This document shows positions 1-10,075 of a DNA stretch of 64,000 nt, piece by piece. Location of the stretch: the NCBI RefSeq assembly GCF_004011695.2, contig NC_082417.1:558001-622000 (forward strand), in the 5' to 3' direction. Every line of letters starts with the position of its first letter. The stretch's first letter is position 1. This DNA is from Ascochyta rabiei (Eukaryota; Ascomycota; Dothideomycetes; Pleosporales; Didymellaceae). The position numbers and the translations under genes are program-made. The notes below the pieces were generated by a model. That model saw nothing but the letters and a program-made list of their open reading frames with translations. It did not search any database and was not told the origin of the DNA.

Positions 1-81
1 TACCAAGCCGTCGAGCGCCCAAGAAGATCGAAATCAACACAACAATGCAAGTACGGTACGTACACGCACAAAGCAAGTTGA

Positions 82-375
82 ATGGACAAACAACAAGAGA
101 GAGCTGACACAACGGCTACGCAGGCCGTCGTCGACAGTGCACAGCCTTCTTCAGCCCTGTCATGCATCCACCCCTGGCAGCTGGCTGAAACCGCGGATCG
201 ACAGTGGCTTAGTCCGCAGCTGTGCACCAGAAATAGCCTCACCCTCCCGCCGCAGATCTCATCCCATTCGACCCAAGACCACGAGCCAACACTGACGAGA
301 CGTCGATTGCTCTGTTGCTTCCTCGTCCTCGCGACGCTGGCTGCCTATCTCTGTCTGCTGTTGCCACGCCCCTGA
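82..375 (+). CDS. Small predicted protein with C-terminal membrane segment
   Basis: This is a 97-codon ORF with a true ATG. I do not recognise the family. The first 70 residues are polar and low in structure. A basic patch (RRR, residues 74-76) is followed by about 20 hydrophobic residues (LLCCFLVLATLAAYLCLLL) ending four residues from the stop, as in a tail-anchored protein. It lies on the opposite strand and convergent to the Dsc1-like gene, 260 bp away. It could instead be the last exon of a gene that starts left of the window, or a chance ORF. The hydrophobic tail behind a basic stop-transfer patch is the only positive evidence. Confidence 0.4.
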   Translation: MDKQQERADTTATQAVVDSAQPSSALSCIHPWQLAETADRQWLSPQLCTRNSLTLPPQISSHSTQDHEPTLTRRRLLCCFLVLATLAAYLCLLLPRP

Positions 376-381
376 CACCTT

Positions 382-441
382 CAGCTTGGGCTCCAGCTTG
401 GGTTTAGCTTGGGCTTAGCCTGGGTTTAGCTTGGCTTGGCT
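382..441. repeat. Degenerate short tandem repeat (AGCTTGGGYTT type)
   Basis: Five to six imperfect copies of a unit close to AGCTTGGGTTT follow one another between the small ORF and the 3' end of the Dsc1-like gene. It is non-coding as far as I can see. Confidence 0.7.
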
Positions 442-635
442 CACGGTAGCTCCGCTCCGCCGCCACCCAACGCAGAGGGCCGAACGTCACAACAAGTGGA
501 GTCGCGCCACGCGGCAGAGCCACTCGACGGCCCACACCAAGCCGCCCAGCTCCACAGGTTACTCGTGAGCGGCTGCGTGTGCACAAAAGCACGAAATCAA
601 GTCAAAGGTGAAAGAATAAATAACAACGAATCCAT

Positions 636-3212
636 CTATAGCGGAGGAAGCGCCTCTCGACAGTTTGGGCAAATCAGACGGTACCGCATCCACCCCTCCA
701 GACACGAGGCGTGGAATATATGTCGACACGGCGTGACCATGTACATGCGCCGCTGCAGGACCATGCCAGTCCCGGACACGCTGCTCTCGTCTGTCGCGCC
801 AGCCGGGACAACGGGCACCTCGATATCCATGGCGCAGATGCTGCAGTCGAACACCTTCTTCCCTTTGTCTCTGGCTTCTCCCGCGCCCTTGCTGCCGTCG
901 TCTCCCTCCATGTCGTCGTCCGAGGCAGACGTGGCGTTGAGGGGGAGCAGCGCGCCTTCCTCGTCTTCGCGGAGGATGGGGTGGTAGTCGTACGCTGGCG
1001 GTGCCCAGCCTTGCCGCACAAAGAAGCGTGGTCCCACTATGTTTTGGCTGATCAGCGCGATGATCTGGACCCACACCCAGCCTGCGAGGACGGCAAACGT
1101 CCTCCAGTCGGTGCTGGCGAAGAGCACGTTGTCGGCCTTGAGGTAGAAGTAGGCAATGGGCACCAGCCGCGTCATGGATGTGCCAATTGCATAGTCCCAT
1201 CGCAGTGCCCGTCCGCAGTTCCGCATCACGTTGCGGTAGATCTGTGGCACCCAAAAGGATAGATATAGAAATGAAAGCGCGTTGAAGTATGCACTGCGGT
1301 ATAGCGTCCGCGCCGTGGCGAACTGAATCGTCACGAAGAAGGTGATGACGAGCAGGAGGCAGAACCGGGAATAGAGCGTCCCAAACTCCGCACGCGGGTT
1401 GGGTGCTGCCGGTGTGGGTGTTGCTGTAGTCGCGGCCGGGTTAGTCCTAGGCAGGAGAGGTGCGTCGTCGTCGTCTGAAAGCGGGTCATCCTGGTCGGGC
1501 GCAATGAGGATAGGTGTCTGTGCCCGTGGAGGCGGAGGGGGACGAGATGCAGTCACAGGAAGAAGACCAGCATCTGCCGAGGAGGGGGGCAGTGCTGTCG
1601 GTGGAGGTGCTGTCGGTGGAGGTGCTGTCGGTGGAGGTGCTGTCGGTGGAGGAGCTGTCGGTGGAGGAGCTGTCGGTGGACGAGTTACTGCCGGCGAGGG
1701 AGCTACTGCAGCAGGAGACGATGCATCTGCAGCTACTGGTGGTGCAGGAGCTTGCTGTCGCTCCTGGCGAGCTCGTTCGGCAGACTGTACAGACCAGATA
1801 TCCATCAGAAAACGTAGGTGCGCAAGCACGGAGAACAGCGCGACAAAGGCGATGCTGTACATGGCTAGTTGTGCAGTACCGAGGAAAAGGTACATGAAGA
1901 TGAGCACTAGGAAAGTGAAGCCGTCGCCCAGGGCCATCATGGCGATAGTGTAGAAGCTGACACGGCTACGCATTGAGGGCGTCGCCGTTTCCTTCATCTG
2001 CTTGATGAGGAGAGACAGCTGGAAGGCGAAGGCGATTGCAAAGGCGACTATGCTGTGTCTCGCCCGACTGTTGTAGTCTTCCAACTTGGAACCTACAAGA
2101 TGCATGGCTTCTGACGGCGGGAAGTCTGGTGGTCCTTTCGACTCGATGACATACCCACAATCTGGCGAGAAGCCCACCATGGACATGGACAGCTGCGAAC
2201 GATGGCCAAGCGGGGCTCCAGTCGGGTACCGCATCTCGTGCTCGAGCCAGTCCATGTCCACAGCCTGCACACTCGGAGGCTGCTGCAAGTAGAGAACAAA
2301 CTCGCAGTGGTGTGCCACTCCAATCATGTCCTCGTTGGACCCGGCCGCCGAGCTGGTCCATGGGTTCCAGACAGGAAACGTGCGGTGTATCTGTCGATCG
2401 ATCGTCTCGTGTATCGTCCAGTTCAAAAAGTCTCTCGATGTGTCGTACAGCCGCGAGGAGAGCTGGAAATGCGGCAGCGCAAAGATGCCGGCGAACCGCT
2501 CGCTCGTTGTCGTCAACACCGCATGACCACTCTCCTTGAAGTGCACTCCATGCACGTAGAACTCCCACCAGTTGCCGCCGAACGACTCATCGTCCCCCAC
2601 GACGATCTTCGCACTAATCTCCGAGATGGTCTTGTTCGCATCCGTCCGCATCTTATCCTCGAGCTCGGTGATGTGCACGCGCACTGGTCCGGCCGGGCCC
2701 GTCAAGTTGCGGTCAAAGTCCATGGCCGAGTTGGTAAATGGGTCCTTGGCAGGATGAGTCGTGTTGCCCATGTCGCTGGGATGTCGCACGCGACTACTCG
2801 GATCCCGCACCCACTCGCCCTGCACGTACCCCGAGAGATTCCTGTAGACAGGCAAAGTGATGCCTCCATCGTCGAGTTCGTCTAGTGTCCCATCCAACAC
2901 ACGACCCCACTTGTCGCCCAGCGCTCTCTGTCCGTGCGCGTTGGCCTTCTCTTGCACACCAGGCAGCCTATCCCAAGCAAACCCGTCTTCGTCTCTCAGC
3001 CCACTGACATTCAGCCACTTCTTCCTCCCCACGTTGAAGTCGCCCCATCGCGTCCGGTTCAGCACGTCCAACTGATCCCACTCGCGCTGTATGAGCTCGT
3101 CGTAGCGTGTGCGCGTGTTGTAGGACGGCTGCTGTGGTTCGGGCGAGTTGATCAGGAGGAGCAAAATGATGAAGAAAAGAAAGGAGCGCGGATCGCGGCG
3201 GACTTCCATCAC
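636..3212 (-). CDS. dscA: Dsc/Tul1-type transmembrane RING E3 ubiquitin ligase
   Basis: Single-exon gene, 858 aa. The C-terminal 70 residues form a RING-H2 finger: C790, C793, C829-x-H831, H834, C837, C848, C851. The N-terminus has a hydrophobic signal/anchor (about residues 11-22) followed by a roughly 360-residue lumenal region with N-glycosylation sites. Several membrane spans follow from about residue 385, in two groups separated by a proline-rich cytosolic linker. This layout (lumenal domain, multispan core, C-terminal RING) is that of yeast Tul1 and the fungal Dsc1/DscA subunit of the Golgi Dsc ubiquitin ligase. That complex acts in SREBP processing and membrane-protein quality control. 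Length matches the family. The linker carries a polymorphism-prone PPPTA repeat. The gene is divergent from the FAM32A-like gene. Confidence 0.9.
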   Translation of the reverse strand: MMEVRRDPRSFLFFIILLLLINSPEPQQPSYNTRTRYDELIQREWDQLDVLNRTRWGDFNVGRKKWLNVSGLRDEDGFAWDRLPGVQEKANAHGQRALGDKWGRVLDGTLDELDDGGITLPVYRNLSGYVQGEWVRDPSSRVRHPSDMGNTTHPAKDPFTNSAMDFDRNLTGPAGPVRVHITELEDKMRTDANKTISEISAKIVVGDDESFGGNWWEFYVHGVHFKESGHAVLTTTSERFAGIFALPHFQLSSRLYDTSRDFLNWTIHETIDRQIHRTFPVWNPWTSSAAGSNEDMIGVAHHCEFVLYLQQPPSVQAVDMDWLEHEMRYPTGAPLGHRSQLSMSMVGFSPDCGYVIESKGPPDFPPSEAMHLVGSKLEDYNSRARHSIVAFAIAFAFQLSLLIKQMKETATPSMRSRVSFYTIAMMALGDGFTFLVLIFMYLFLGTAQLAMYSIAFVALFSVLAHLRFLMDIWSVQSAERARQERQQAPAPPVAADASSPAAVAPSPAVTRPPTAPPPTAPPPTAPPPTAPPPTAPPPTALPPSSADAGLLPVTASRPPPPPRAQTPILIAPDQDDPLSDDDDAPLLPRTNPAATTATPTPAAPNPRAEFGTLYSRFCLLLVITFFVTIQFATARTLYRSAYFNALSFLYLSFWVPQIYRNVMRNCGRALRWDYAIGTSMTRLVPIAYFYLKADNVLFASTDWRTFAVLAGWVWVQIIALISQNIVGPRFFVRQGWAPPAYDYHPILREDEEGALLPLNATSASDDDMEGDDGSKGAGEARDKGKKVFDCSICAMDIEVPVVPAGATDESSVSGTGMVLQRRMYMVTPCRHIFHASCLEGWMRYRLICPNCREALPPL
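1592..1681 (-). repeat. 15-bp coding minisatellite (PPPTA repeat) in the Dsc1-like gene
   Basis: Six tandem near-identical 15-bp units (top strand GTGCTGTCGGTGGAG) encode PPTAP-type pentapeptides in the cytosolic linker between membrane groups of the E3 ligase. Units differ by single substitutions (GTG/GAG start). The unit is a multiple of three, so copy-number change keeps the reading frame. Confidence 0.9.
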
Positions 3213-3585
3213 GGCGGGCGTTGCGTGATATCGGGGGCCATCGAGGCGCGTGGGTGTTGTAGATGTGGGAGTTGAGCTGAGTGGTGGTGCCTAGGTCATG
3301 TAAGTGCAGGGATATGGCTCGGGGGTGTGCGGAGATGCGCTGGCGGGGCCGTCTCTTCGCAACAGAGTGATCAGTATCTCGATGAATGTACGCTTGTCAC
3401 TGCATGATGGGAGAAACGAACATATCATCCATCTAGCACCATTGCTCTTGCCATCTCGTGGGGACACGGTGCGATTCAACATGTCTCCAGCGGTATCACG
3501 TGCTAGCCACTAGCGCCTCCGCTCTTCACGACTCGTCCATGCCAACACTTGTATGCGCCTAAGCCGCGACACCGCGACAATCGCG
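3213..3585. other. Divergent intergenic region between dscA and the FAM32A-like gene
   Basis: This 373-bp stretch must hold both promoters. I see no clear TATA box or known operator. Confidence 0.6.
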
Positions 3586-3978
3586 ATGCCGTCAGACTAC
3601 ACAACGGCCGGCGGCGGCCTGAAGCTGAAAGGCGTCGGCGTCGATAAGAAGAAAAAGAAGAAGCGATCCAAGCCCACCGAAGCCGGCGAGTCTTCCAACA
3701 CCACCACAGACATGGAGAAGCGCGCCTCAAACCCCGAAGACCTAAAATCACCCGGTCGCTCGCTGTCGCCCGATACCGCCGAACAAGCAATCAGGGAAGG
3801 CGGAGGGAGGAAGAAGACGGAGGCCGAGAAGAGGCATGAAGAGTACAGGAGGAAGAGGCTGGAGGAAAAGCTGAAGCGCGAGGGCGTCAAGACGCACAAG
3901 GAGAAGGTGGAGGAGCTGAACAAGTACCTGAGCGGCCTGAGCGAGCACCATGATATGCCCAAGATCGGCCCTGGCTAA
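3586..3978 (+). CDS. FAM32A-like nuclear protein (DUF1754)
   Basis: Single exon, 130 aa from the ATG at 3586. An upstream in-frame ATG at 3553 would add 11 residues, but the family normally starts just before the glycine/lysine block, so I prefer 3586. The N-terminus has the hallmark GGGLKLKGV block followed by a lysine run (KKKKKKRSKP). A serine-rich linker follows, then a conserved C-terminal charged helix (TEAEKRHEEYRRKRLEEKL, then THKEKVEELNKYLSGLSEH). FAM32A proteins are small nuclear proteins linked to the spliceosome and RNA binding. Divergently transcribed from dscA. The match rests on the terminal blocks and on length. Confidence 0.85.
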   Translation: MPSDYTTAGGGLKLKGVGVDKKKKKKRSKPTEAGESSNTTTDMEKRASNPEDLKSPGRSLSPDTAEQAIREGGGRKKTEAEKRHEEYRRKRLEEKLKREGVKTHKEKVEELNKYLSGLSEHHDMPKIGPG

Positions 3979-4739
3979 GATGGTGGGTCTGTGGTGCTAC
4001 AGATGGCAGCACACGACAAAACACCACAGCCCGATCGAGACATGGCACTAACCAATGTCGGCGCTTGAGGACAAAACGCATCGATGGTTCGAAATGCTAG
4101 CACAGGTGCTGACGTCATATCTCCGAGAAGCACCGTCAGGCAAGGATACCACGGAACTTGGAATACTACGCAACTGGAACGGGATTTGGCACGATATGGC
4201 TACCTTTTTCTTGGAATGCTACGCTGAAGGACTCGCCATGGATGACTGGGAATATGAGGGTCGGAGATATTCAACTTGGAATGCGAAAGCTTGAAAGGGA
4301 AACATCTGCCTATAATGCTGCTTACATCACTAAATTTTTATGCTGCTTTGTCCTCTACTTCGTCTTTCTCCTTTCTTGCTATACTGTTTTGTTATTTAAG
4401 CTGTTTATCAATATGCCACCACGGCTTCACTTCTATAATCATACGCAGTCCTCACTGCAGTATTAAATCCTCACGACGGTCCCTGCTGCGACTGAACCGT
4501 GTAGTCCTCAGCAGCTTGAGCTGACCTATCAAAACACTGCTCAACACTCACCCACAGAAGCTTGGCTACAGACATATAGTATGGCACCAAACGCCTACCA
4601 AAAGTTCTCTACACACGCTACGCCCCATCTGGGGGGGAGCCAACACACGTGGATTGCAGCTATGTATTTAGTAATAGACCTGTATAAGACCTGAGACCTA
4701 TCGTACATTTGGATTTCCAACTTCCCAACGTCTTAACCT
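3979..4739. other. Intergenic region, no gene seen
   Basis: AT-leaning sequence after the FAM32A-like gene. Short ORFs here have no recognisable content. Its first part is presumably 3' UTR. Confidence 0.5.
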
Positions 4740-5600
4740 GACGTTCAGAATAAGAAGCGAAAGAGACCGGCCGAGGGAGCTGCAAACTCGTCCCTGGCAG
4801 GCCCGAGTAGAAGGTTCAAGAGCACGGAACAAGCAGCGACAGAACGATCTCGTACGGACATTAGCAACGACTGAACGTTGAGGATAGCTCCTGGGCTTGC
4901 TGAGAACGAGGAAATTACCATGACTCTACAACTACAAAGTGGATACTGACAGTTTTGCAGGAATAGAAGATCGTGCCTGTGCCGACTGACTTCGGCATCT
5001 CAACCTTCGATCTTGACTTTGACCATCGTTGAGCTTTAAACGAGAATCCTTTGGATCGCACATTACCAGTCCACGTTATCAACACTCGATATGCCCCTGT
5101 GAGAAACACTGCTCTCCCAACACAACATCAACATTGCTAACCATGCCAAGAACACCAGTACCAAAGCCCTGAAGAAATCTAAACCCTTAACGAGAAAACA
5201 AACGTCTAGGGTATCAGTTGCATTGCATAGGCCCTTATTGTTAATTAAGTTAGATATCAAGGTCCTGTATGAGAGGGCAGGCCTGTAGATATAAGTACAG
5301 GGGATTCACTTGCGCTCTCTAGACAAGTACCACACAACATAAGTAACACTGAATTCTACGATCGCAAGGTTCTGGTTGGAAGCAAAGACTGGCCTGCAGC
5401 AAGCAGGTACAGTGAGCCTAGATCGATACGTGCTGAAGGATTTAAAGAAGATCACGTCAAGGAACAGGGAGAAGCATGTGGGCTCAAAGGAAAGTTCTGG
5501 AGATCTGTGGGTTAAAATTGACGGAGTAATGGAGGGTTTCAGAGTGAATAGTGCGTATGTCCCACTACGCAAAGAGGACGAGGAGGGGTAAATCGGAGCA
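4740..5600 (+). pseudogene. Broken coding region of unknown family
   Basis: Several open stretches with protein-like composition lie in order on the plus strand but are separated by stops and frame changes. They are: about 4740-4871, with a nuclear-localisation-like KKRKRP; about 4979-5129, reading PTDFGISTFDLDFDHR, then a TGA, then ALNENPLDRTLPVHVINTRY; about 5139-5288, lysine-rich (KALKKSKPLTRKQTSR); and about 5350-5591, with GTVSLDRYVLKDLKKITSR and DLWVKIDGVMEGFRVNSAY. I do not recognise the family. Short undetected introns could explain some gaps, but the internal TGA and the run of breaks fit decay. It leads directly into the kinase and RBR pseudogenes. Confidence 0.35.
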
Positions 5601-6089
5601 AATGAACATGTCGTAGCTAGGTGCATCGGTCTGCCCTATTTCTCCAAGTGTCAGGAGTTGATCACTCGATTTAGTCTTTCCCGTCTCCATTGTATTCTTT
5701 CGTTGTTCTCACGTGGCACCAAAGCATCTACCGTTCAAGATCAGTCTTTGTCCACACAGCCATGCACAGCCGTTCACCACGTATCAACCAATTCCATACT
5801 CATCTCATTGTCTTCTTACTCTATAGCTTCAACGCAAACATGTCGAGACAATGACGCCTCAAACTACAATATGGCAGCGTGAGTCTAGCCGCACAATCTA
5901 ACCTACACTCACCACTTCATTACGCGGCTCAAGCGCAACTAAACCCAACCTACTATCGCCATGACCAAACCGCCGCCTTTCGGATCTGACAGGACGTATT
6001 TCAACTGCAATGCCAAACCGTGGATAGCTCGAAACCGCACATGGACGCTGAGTTGCAGCTCGATAGACTGGACAAGAATTCGTCCAAAC

Positions 6090-8040
6090 ACTGACACCGT
6101 ACAGCTCAGACCATTACGACGCTAGACACGCTTTGGGCTGGAGATACGGCTATCAGGGCATTATATCCTGCCCATAGAGCGGGTCCGAATGCAGGTGCGC
6201 TGGTGACGTATGTGCCTAGCCGTGTGACGACCCCGCTGTATCCTTATCTTGGTGCGGATGTGGTGACTACGGGACAGAATAGACAAGTGCCGCCACTGAA
6301 GAATTCTGTGGATGGGTTGATGGCAGCTGGCCCAGTCACTCCAATTATTCCAGCTGCACCAGCTGCTTCCGCTGTCGGCACGAATCAAACTACACAAACT
6401 GTGGCAGTACCAGCAAGATCATCGGCGATGGCAAATCCATATCAGTTTGACTATTGGCCTCCATAGCCGTCGGGTCAGGATCCTGACACGAGCATACTCC
6501 CTTCATTCGGCGAGCTCCAGACAAGTGATACTGTGACTGTTAATGATTATCTGGACGGAAAGCCGCTCATACGGAGAGGTGATGAGACGAACGGGCACGG
6601 AGGCCAGTTTCTCGCTACAGGAGGCTATGGCGCAGCTGGACTCTGGTGCCAAGTCAATGAACAAAACAACGTCCCACAATTAAATGTCTAGATCGAGTGT
6701 TCACTTGAAAGAGAGCTCTCGACACTATAACGGTACGTTAGCGTATGGTAGTCAAATATTGTGAAATGAGGCACAATCAGTACAGCAATCCTCCTCAATG
6801 GCGAGGCCAGGTCCGTGAAAAGATCGCACTGCACCGACGTATCGATCGGACGCGAAAGCGGGAGGACAAATTTGACCCAGAGTTTGACCATCTTGTGGAG
6901 CACCATGGGTATCGCCTGATGATGCGGGAAAGAAGGCATAGGCTCTATCTTGAGTATAATGGCTGCAAATCTGTGCGCACCCACCCCAAATTTGGAACGT
7001 TGATTCATCAACACAGACTATGAAAGCGGGCAGGTAGGTAATTAGCTAGTTTTCCGCAGTTGTCACGTTCGGCCCCACATGCTGTCACCTAATCTATCAC
7101 TTTTACTGGCAACTAGCTATAGCTGGCTATTTAGAACCTCTTGCTTGTGTATGACGTATTTTGATTGTAACGGTGCAAAAGGTTGTGCAAATCTGGCCTG
7201 GGTGCATACATTTTTGCAGGCTCCAATACTATGCAGGAGGCGATCTTGGTGAATCTGTTAAGGATCTCTATCCTCAATGGAGTCGAGATAATAGGTCCGA
7301 TGAGTTTTCTTGCAGCTCCAGCCGAGCAACTTATTTCAGATCCAGACTCTACCCGAAGGGTTGATCTGGTACATCCTCCAGTCCCCATGGTGAAAGCCCT
7401 TTTAATTCTACATGACGGCACGACTTCGCACGCGGAGACTGATCCAGACTGGAAACCAACCACGCACTTGGATATAAACATAAACAACGCTTTCATACAG
7501 ATTGATCCCACCAACAACAAAGAGCCACAGATTTCCTTAGCTGACGCCTCTTCTCGCCCGACGCACCACCCACCGTTACGGGAGAAGAAGCTCCACCATC
7601 CGAAAACCAAAGAGCCACGCCATCGAGCTCCAAATCATAATAGGCAACCCACCATACCCCCTCGGCGAGAAGAAGACGTATGGAAACTTGGCGCCCTGAT
7701 ACGGGAGCTAATAACGAGTTCGCGGGACAACGACGAGCCCATGCGCGAAGACGTCCCGGACGACGAAAACGAAGACAAGTACGGCGAGCCGACGTTCCAA
7801 AACAGTGTGTCACTTCGGTCGACCACTGCGGTAATCTGACCCCAGACGCCATGTTTCCAGAGCCCTGGAGGTTCTATCCCTCCGCGCAAAGGTATAGCCA
7901 CGATTGGAAGTAGTGGTGAGCAGCTGCCTTCACTGGGCGCCTGAGGTGCGGATCGGTCTCAAGCAGCTTGATAGGGATGTTGAGGACTTTTTAAGAGGAA
8001 TCGCATGGTTATGCATAATCTACGGCGCCTTTAGAAAATA
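6090..8040 (+). pseudogene. Decayed serine/threonine protein kinase
   Basis: Kinase subdomains occur in the right order but across frames. An N-terminal extension (about 6110-6463) ends at an in-frame TAG (6464-6466), after which the same frame continues. The glycine-rich loop reads GGQFLATGGYGAAGLW (about 6597-6645). VVK is at 6748. RLYLEY, the hinge-like strand, is at about 6940. A 218-codon open stretch (7183-7839) carries HLDININN at 7465, where HRDxKxxN is expected. It also has DAS at 7543 in place of DFG, and DVWKLGALI at 7675, resembling DVWSLG. The last part of the C-lobe (CLHWAPEVRI) follows near 7922 in another frame. Catalytic Lys and Arg of the HRD loop and Phe-Gly of DFG are lost. 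A 46-nt intron near 6697-6742 is possible, but it does not repair the other breaks. Confidence 0.65.
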
Positions 8041-8369
8041 GGGACGATCCGTTTAAGATTGGGAGGAGGTTTAGGCGGTACCGGAGATAAGGAAACAGGG
8101 TTTGTGGCGTCGCGGAGTGCTTAGGTATTGTGGTTGTTGTATGATAAGGATACCTTTTGCTAGCTTGTAACTTCTCAGTCTCAGTTTCTACGTGTTGTTG
8201 CTCCTACTCTGCATTAAGTATCGGATCTGTGTGTCTGATGGGGACGTCCTTGCGAACACTCCGCATCATATGAAACAGACACAGCTTTGTCCAATTTTGT
8301 TTACCCAAAGGTCCAATCGTCAAGATTATTGTCACCTGCCACTAGTTTGAAATTCCATAGAACTCCTGG
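8041..8369. other. Short gap between kinase and RBR pseudogenes
   Basis: I see no coding signal of its own here. The right part adjoins the decayed acidic tail of the RBR gene. Confidence 0.4.
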
Positions 8370-10075
8370 TCGAGAAAAAAACGGGGCAGGGCGCTCAAGT
8401 AATACTTCTCCAGGTTCTGCTTCGTCAGGTTCTATCTCTTCGATCCTACCTCTTCAAATCCTGCTTATTCAGATCCTGTATCTTCGGAGTCTATCTCTTC
8501 GGCTTCAGGTTCTTAGTTAGTAGCCCGGTAACATGTTTGGATGATACTTGCATTTGGTGCTGTGAATCCTATCGCTAGCTATCCAAATGCCGTCCTCGCC
8601 TTGGTATGCGCGACGTATAGAGCAGAATTGAAACTGGCATCGGCTATCTAATTGAGGTCAGTCGCTGGCTGAACCCTGGCACTTTCAATGCAGCACTCAA
8701 GTCAACTTACATGTAATGTGGTCGCAAGCGATATACTCGTGGATCGGCACCTCGCATCCTGGACACTTCGTAGTGCTCGTCTGAATTTCAGTCCTGCTCA
8801 GTTCATCCTGCTCCTGTCTGTCTTTGTCTTCCTTCCGGCGCTTCTCTTCCTCTCTGTAGCGCCGCTCGTTGTATTGAGCGCATGTCTCGCCTGTGTGAAA
8901 TGACACATCATGTGTAGTGCAGAAGCGAAAATCGCAAGCGTCGCAGCGAAAACCTATGCCTTCCGAACTCATGTCGTGAATTTGGCTAGAGTTGCATCCT
9001 TCAGCAAGGCAATAGCGGAAGTTCGGGTCGTTGCTCAGAAAAGCACGCATTGAGAGTTCATCGAAACTTCAAGGCTGTCAGCATCGGTTCTCAAGGGAAT
9101 AAGAGCAAACTTACCGGTCGAAAAGATCGTCCGACCCGTATTTCTTGACACCGGCGTGTGTAATGGGCTGGCTACAGCCATTTGAAGGACATTTTGTCCG
9201 CTCCCAAACTGTGCTGTCGATCTGCCAGTCAAGCAATCCGAGGAAACATCCTTCGCAAATGTCCGGCTTGTGCGTGCATGCTGGGAGTTCAGGGTATTCT
9301 TTCGCCGGGCCAGTATCACTGCAAACAGAACATTCAGTTATTTATTGGGCAGGCTTCGCTGAATTTAGTTCTTGGAGTCCACTGACATTTCTGTTGTTCA
9401 CAAACCTGAGAAGCTCTTGCCCTCTCTTTCTCTTTTTTGTCACCTTGGCTTGAAGTACATACTCTTCTTCTTGCTTGTACGGAGAAGCAGTGAGGACCAG
9501 TTGACCACAAGCTCCGCATGTTATTTTAGAGTGTCCCGAATCCGCTGCGAGATCCAGAATATGCTCATAGCAAGGTTCACATATAAGGTGTCTACATGTC
9601 ATTACCCAGGGCTTGTAAGGGTATCTGCCGTATTCACCACACCTAGGCCTCTTTGCCTTCTTGGTACAGTCGAGCTGATCATTGCGGGGCTTTCTGCTAG
9701 CTTACGAGGCGGGCGTGGCTGTTTAGGCTTGATCGAACCCGAGTCGCGCTTCCCTCGCCACTTGGTCGTATTCGCAGTGCAACAGCTATGGCAGTTGGTC
9801 CACCATTTATTCCCCTTTTTTTTGCCTATCCAAGGTGGTGTTGAGAGACTTCTTGCAGGTTCTGTATTCAGGTAGCTCAGTGCGATCGATGTATTGAGAG
9901 ATAGCGGGAGATGTTGTATCTACAGGAAGTGAGTCGTGACCTGCGTTTTGAAGTTTCCACCTGTCTGCTTCCTCCGAGGAATCTGTAGGCTGAGTGTAGT
10001 TTTTGACGAGTAAAATACCAGTAATTTTGGCATCAAGCGCAGTGTATTGGGCCCGATTTCATGAAAACTCGTTGA
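8370..10075 (-). pseudogene. Decayed RING-between-RING (RBR) E3 ubiquitin ligase
   Basis: Exon-like blocks run right to left. An about 80-codon N-terminal block spans about 10071-9836. It shifts frame at an A8 homopolymer near 9823 into a Cys-containing block (NCHSCCTANTTKWRG). RING1-like Cys/His follows in 9602-9406 (MTCRHLICEPCYEH). Introns at 9319-9405 and 9067-9114 look intact (GTTTGT and GTAAGT donors). The block THKPDICEGCFLGWLDRQI and the IBR-like block FRYCLAEGC...CDACDFRFC follow. RING2 starts CPGCEVPIHEYIACDH and continues after an intron at 8648-8710. There, two ligand cysteines appear as Tyr (junction codon) and Arg (CSIRRAY). Translation stops at 8517, and an acidic tail (EPEAEEIDSEDTGSE) persists beyond the stop in another frame. 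Homopolymer shift, lost ligands and a premature stop together indicate decay. Confidence 0.6.

Noticed and set aside
1399..1953. 184-codon plus-strand ORF rich in glycine/valine repeats
   Set aside because: Antisense of the PPPTA-encoding linker of the Dsc1-like gene.
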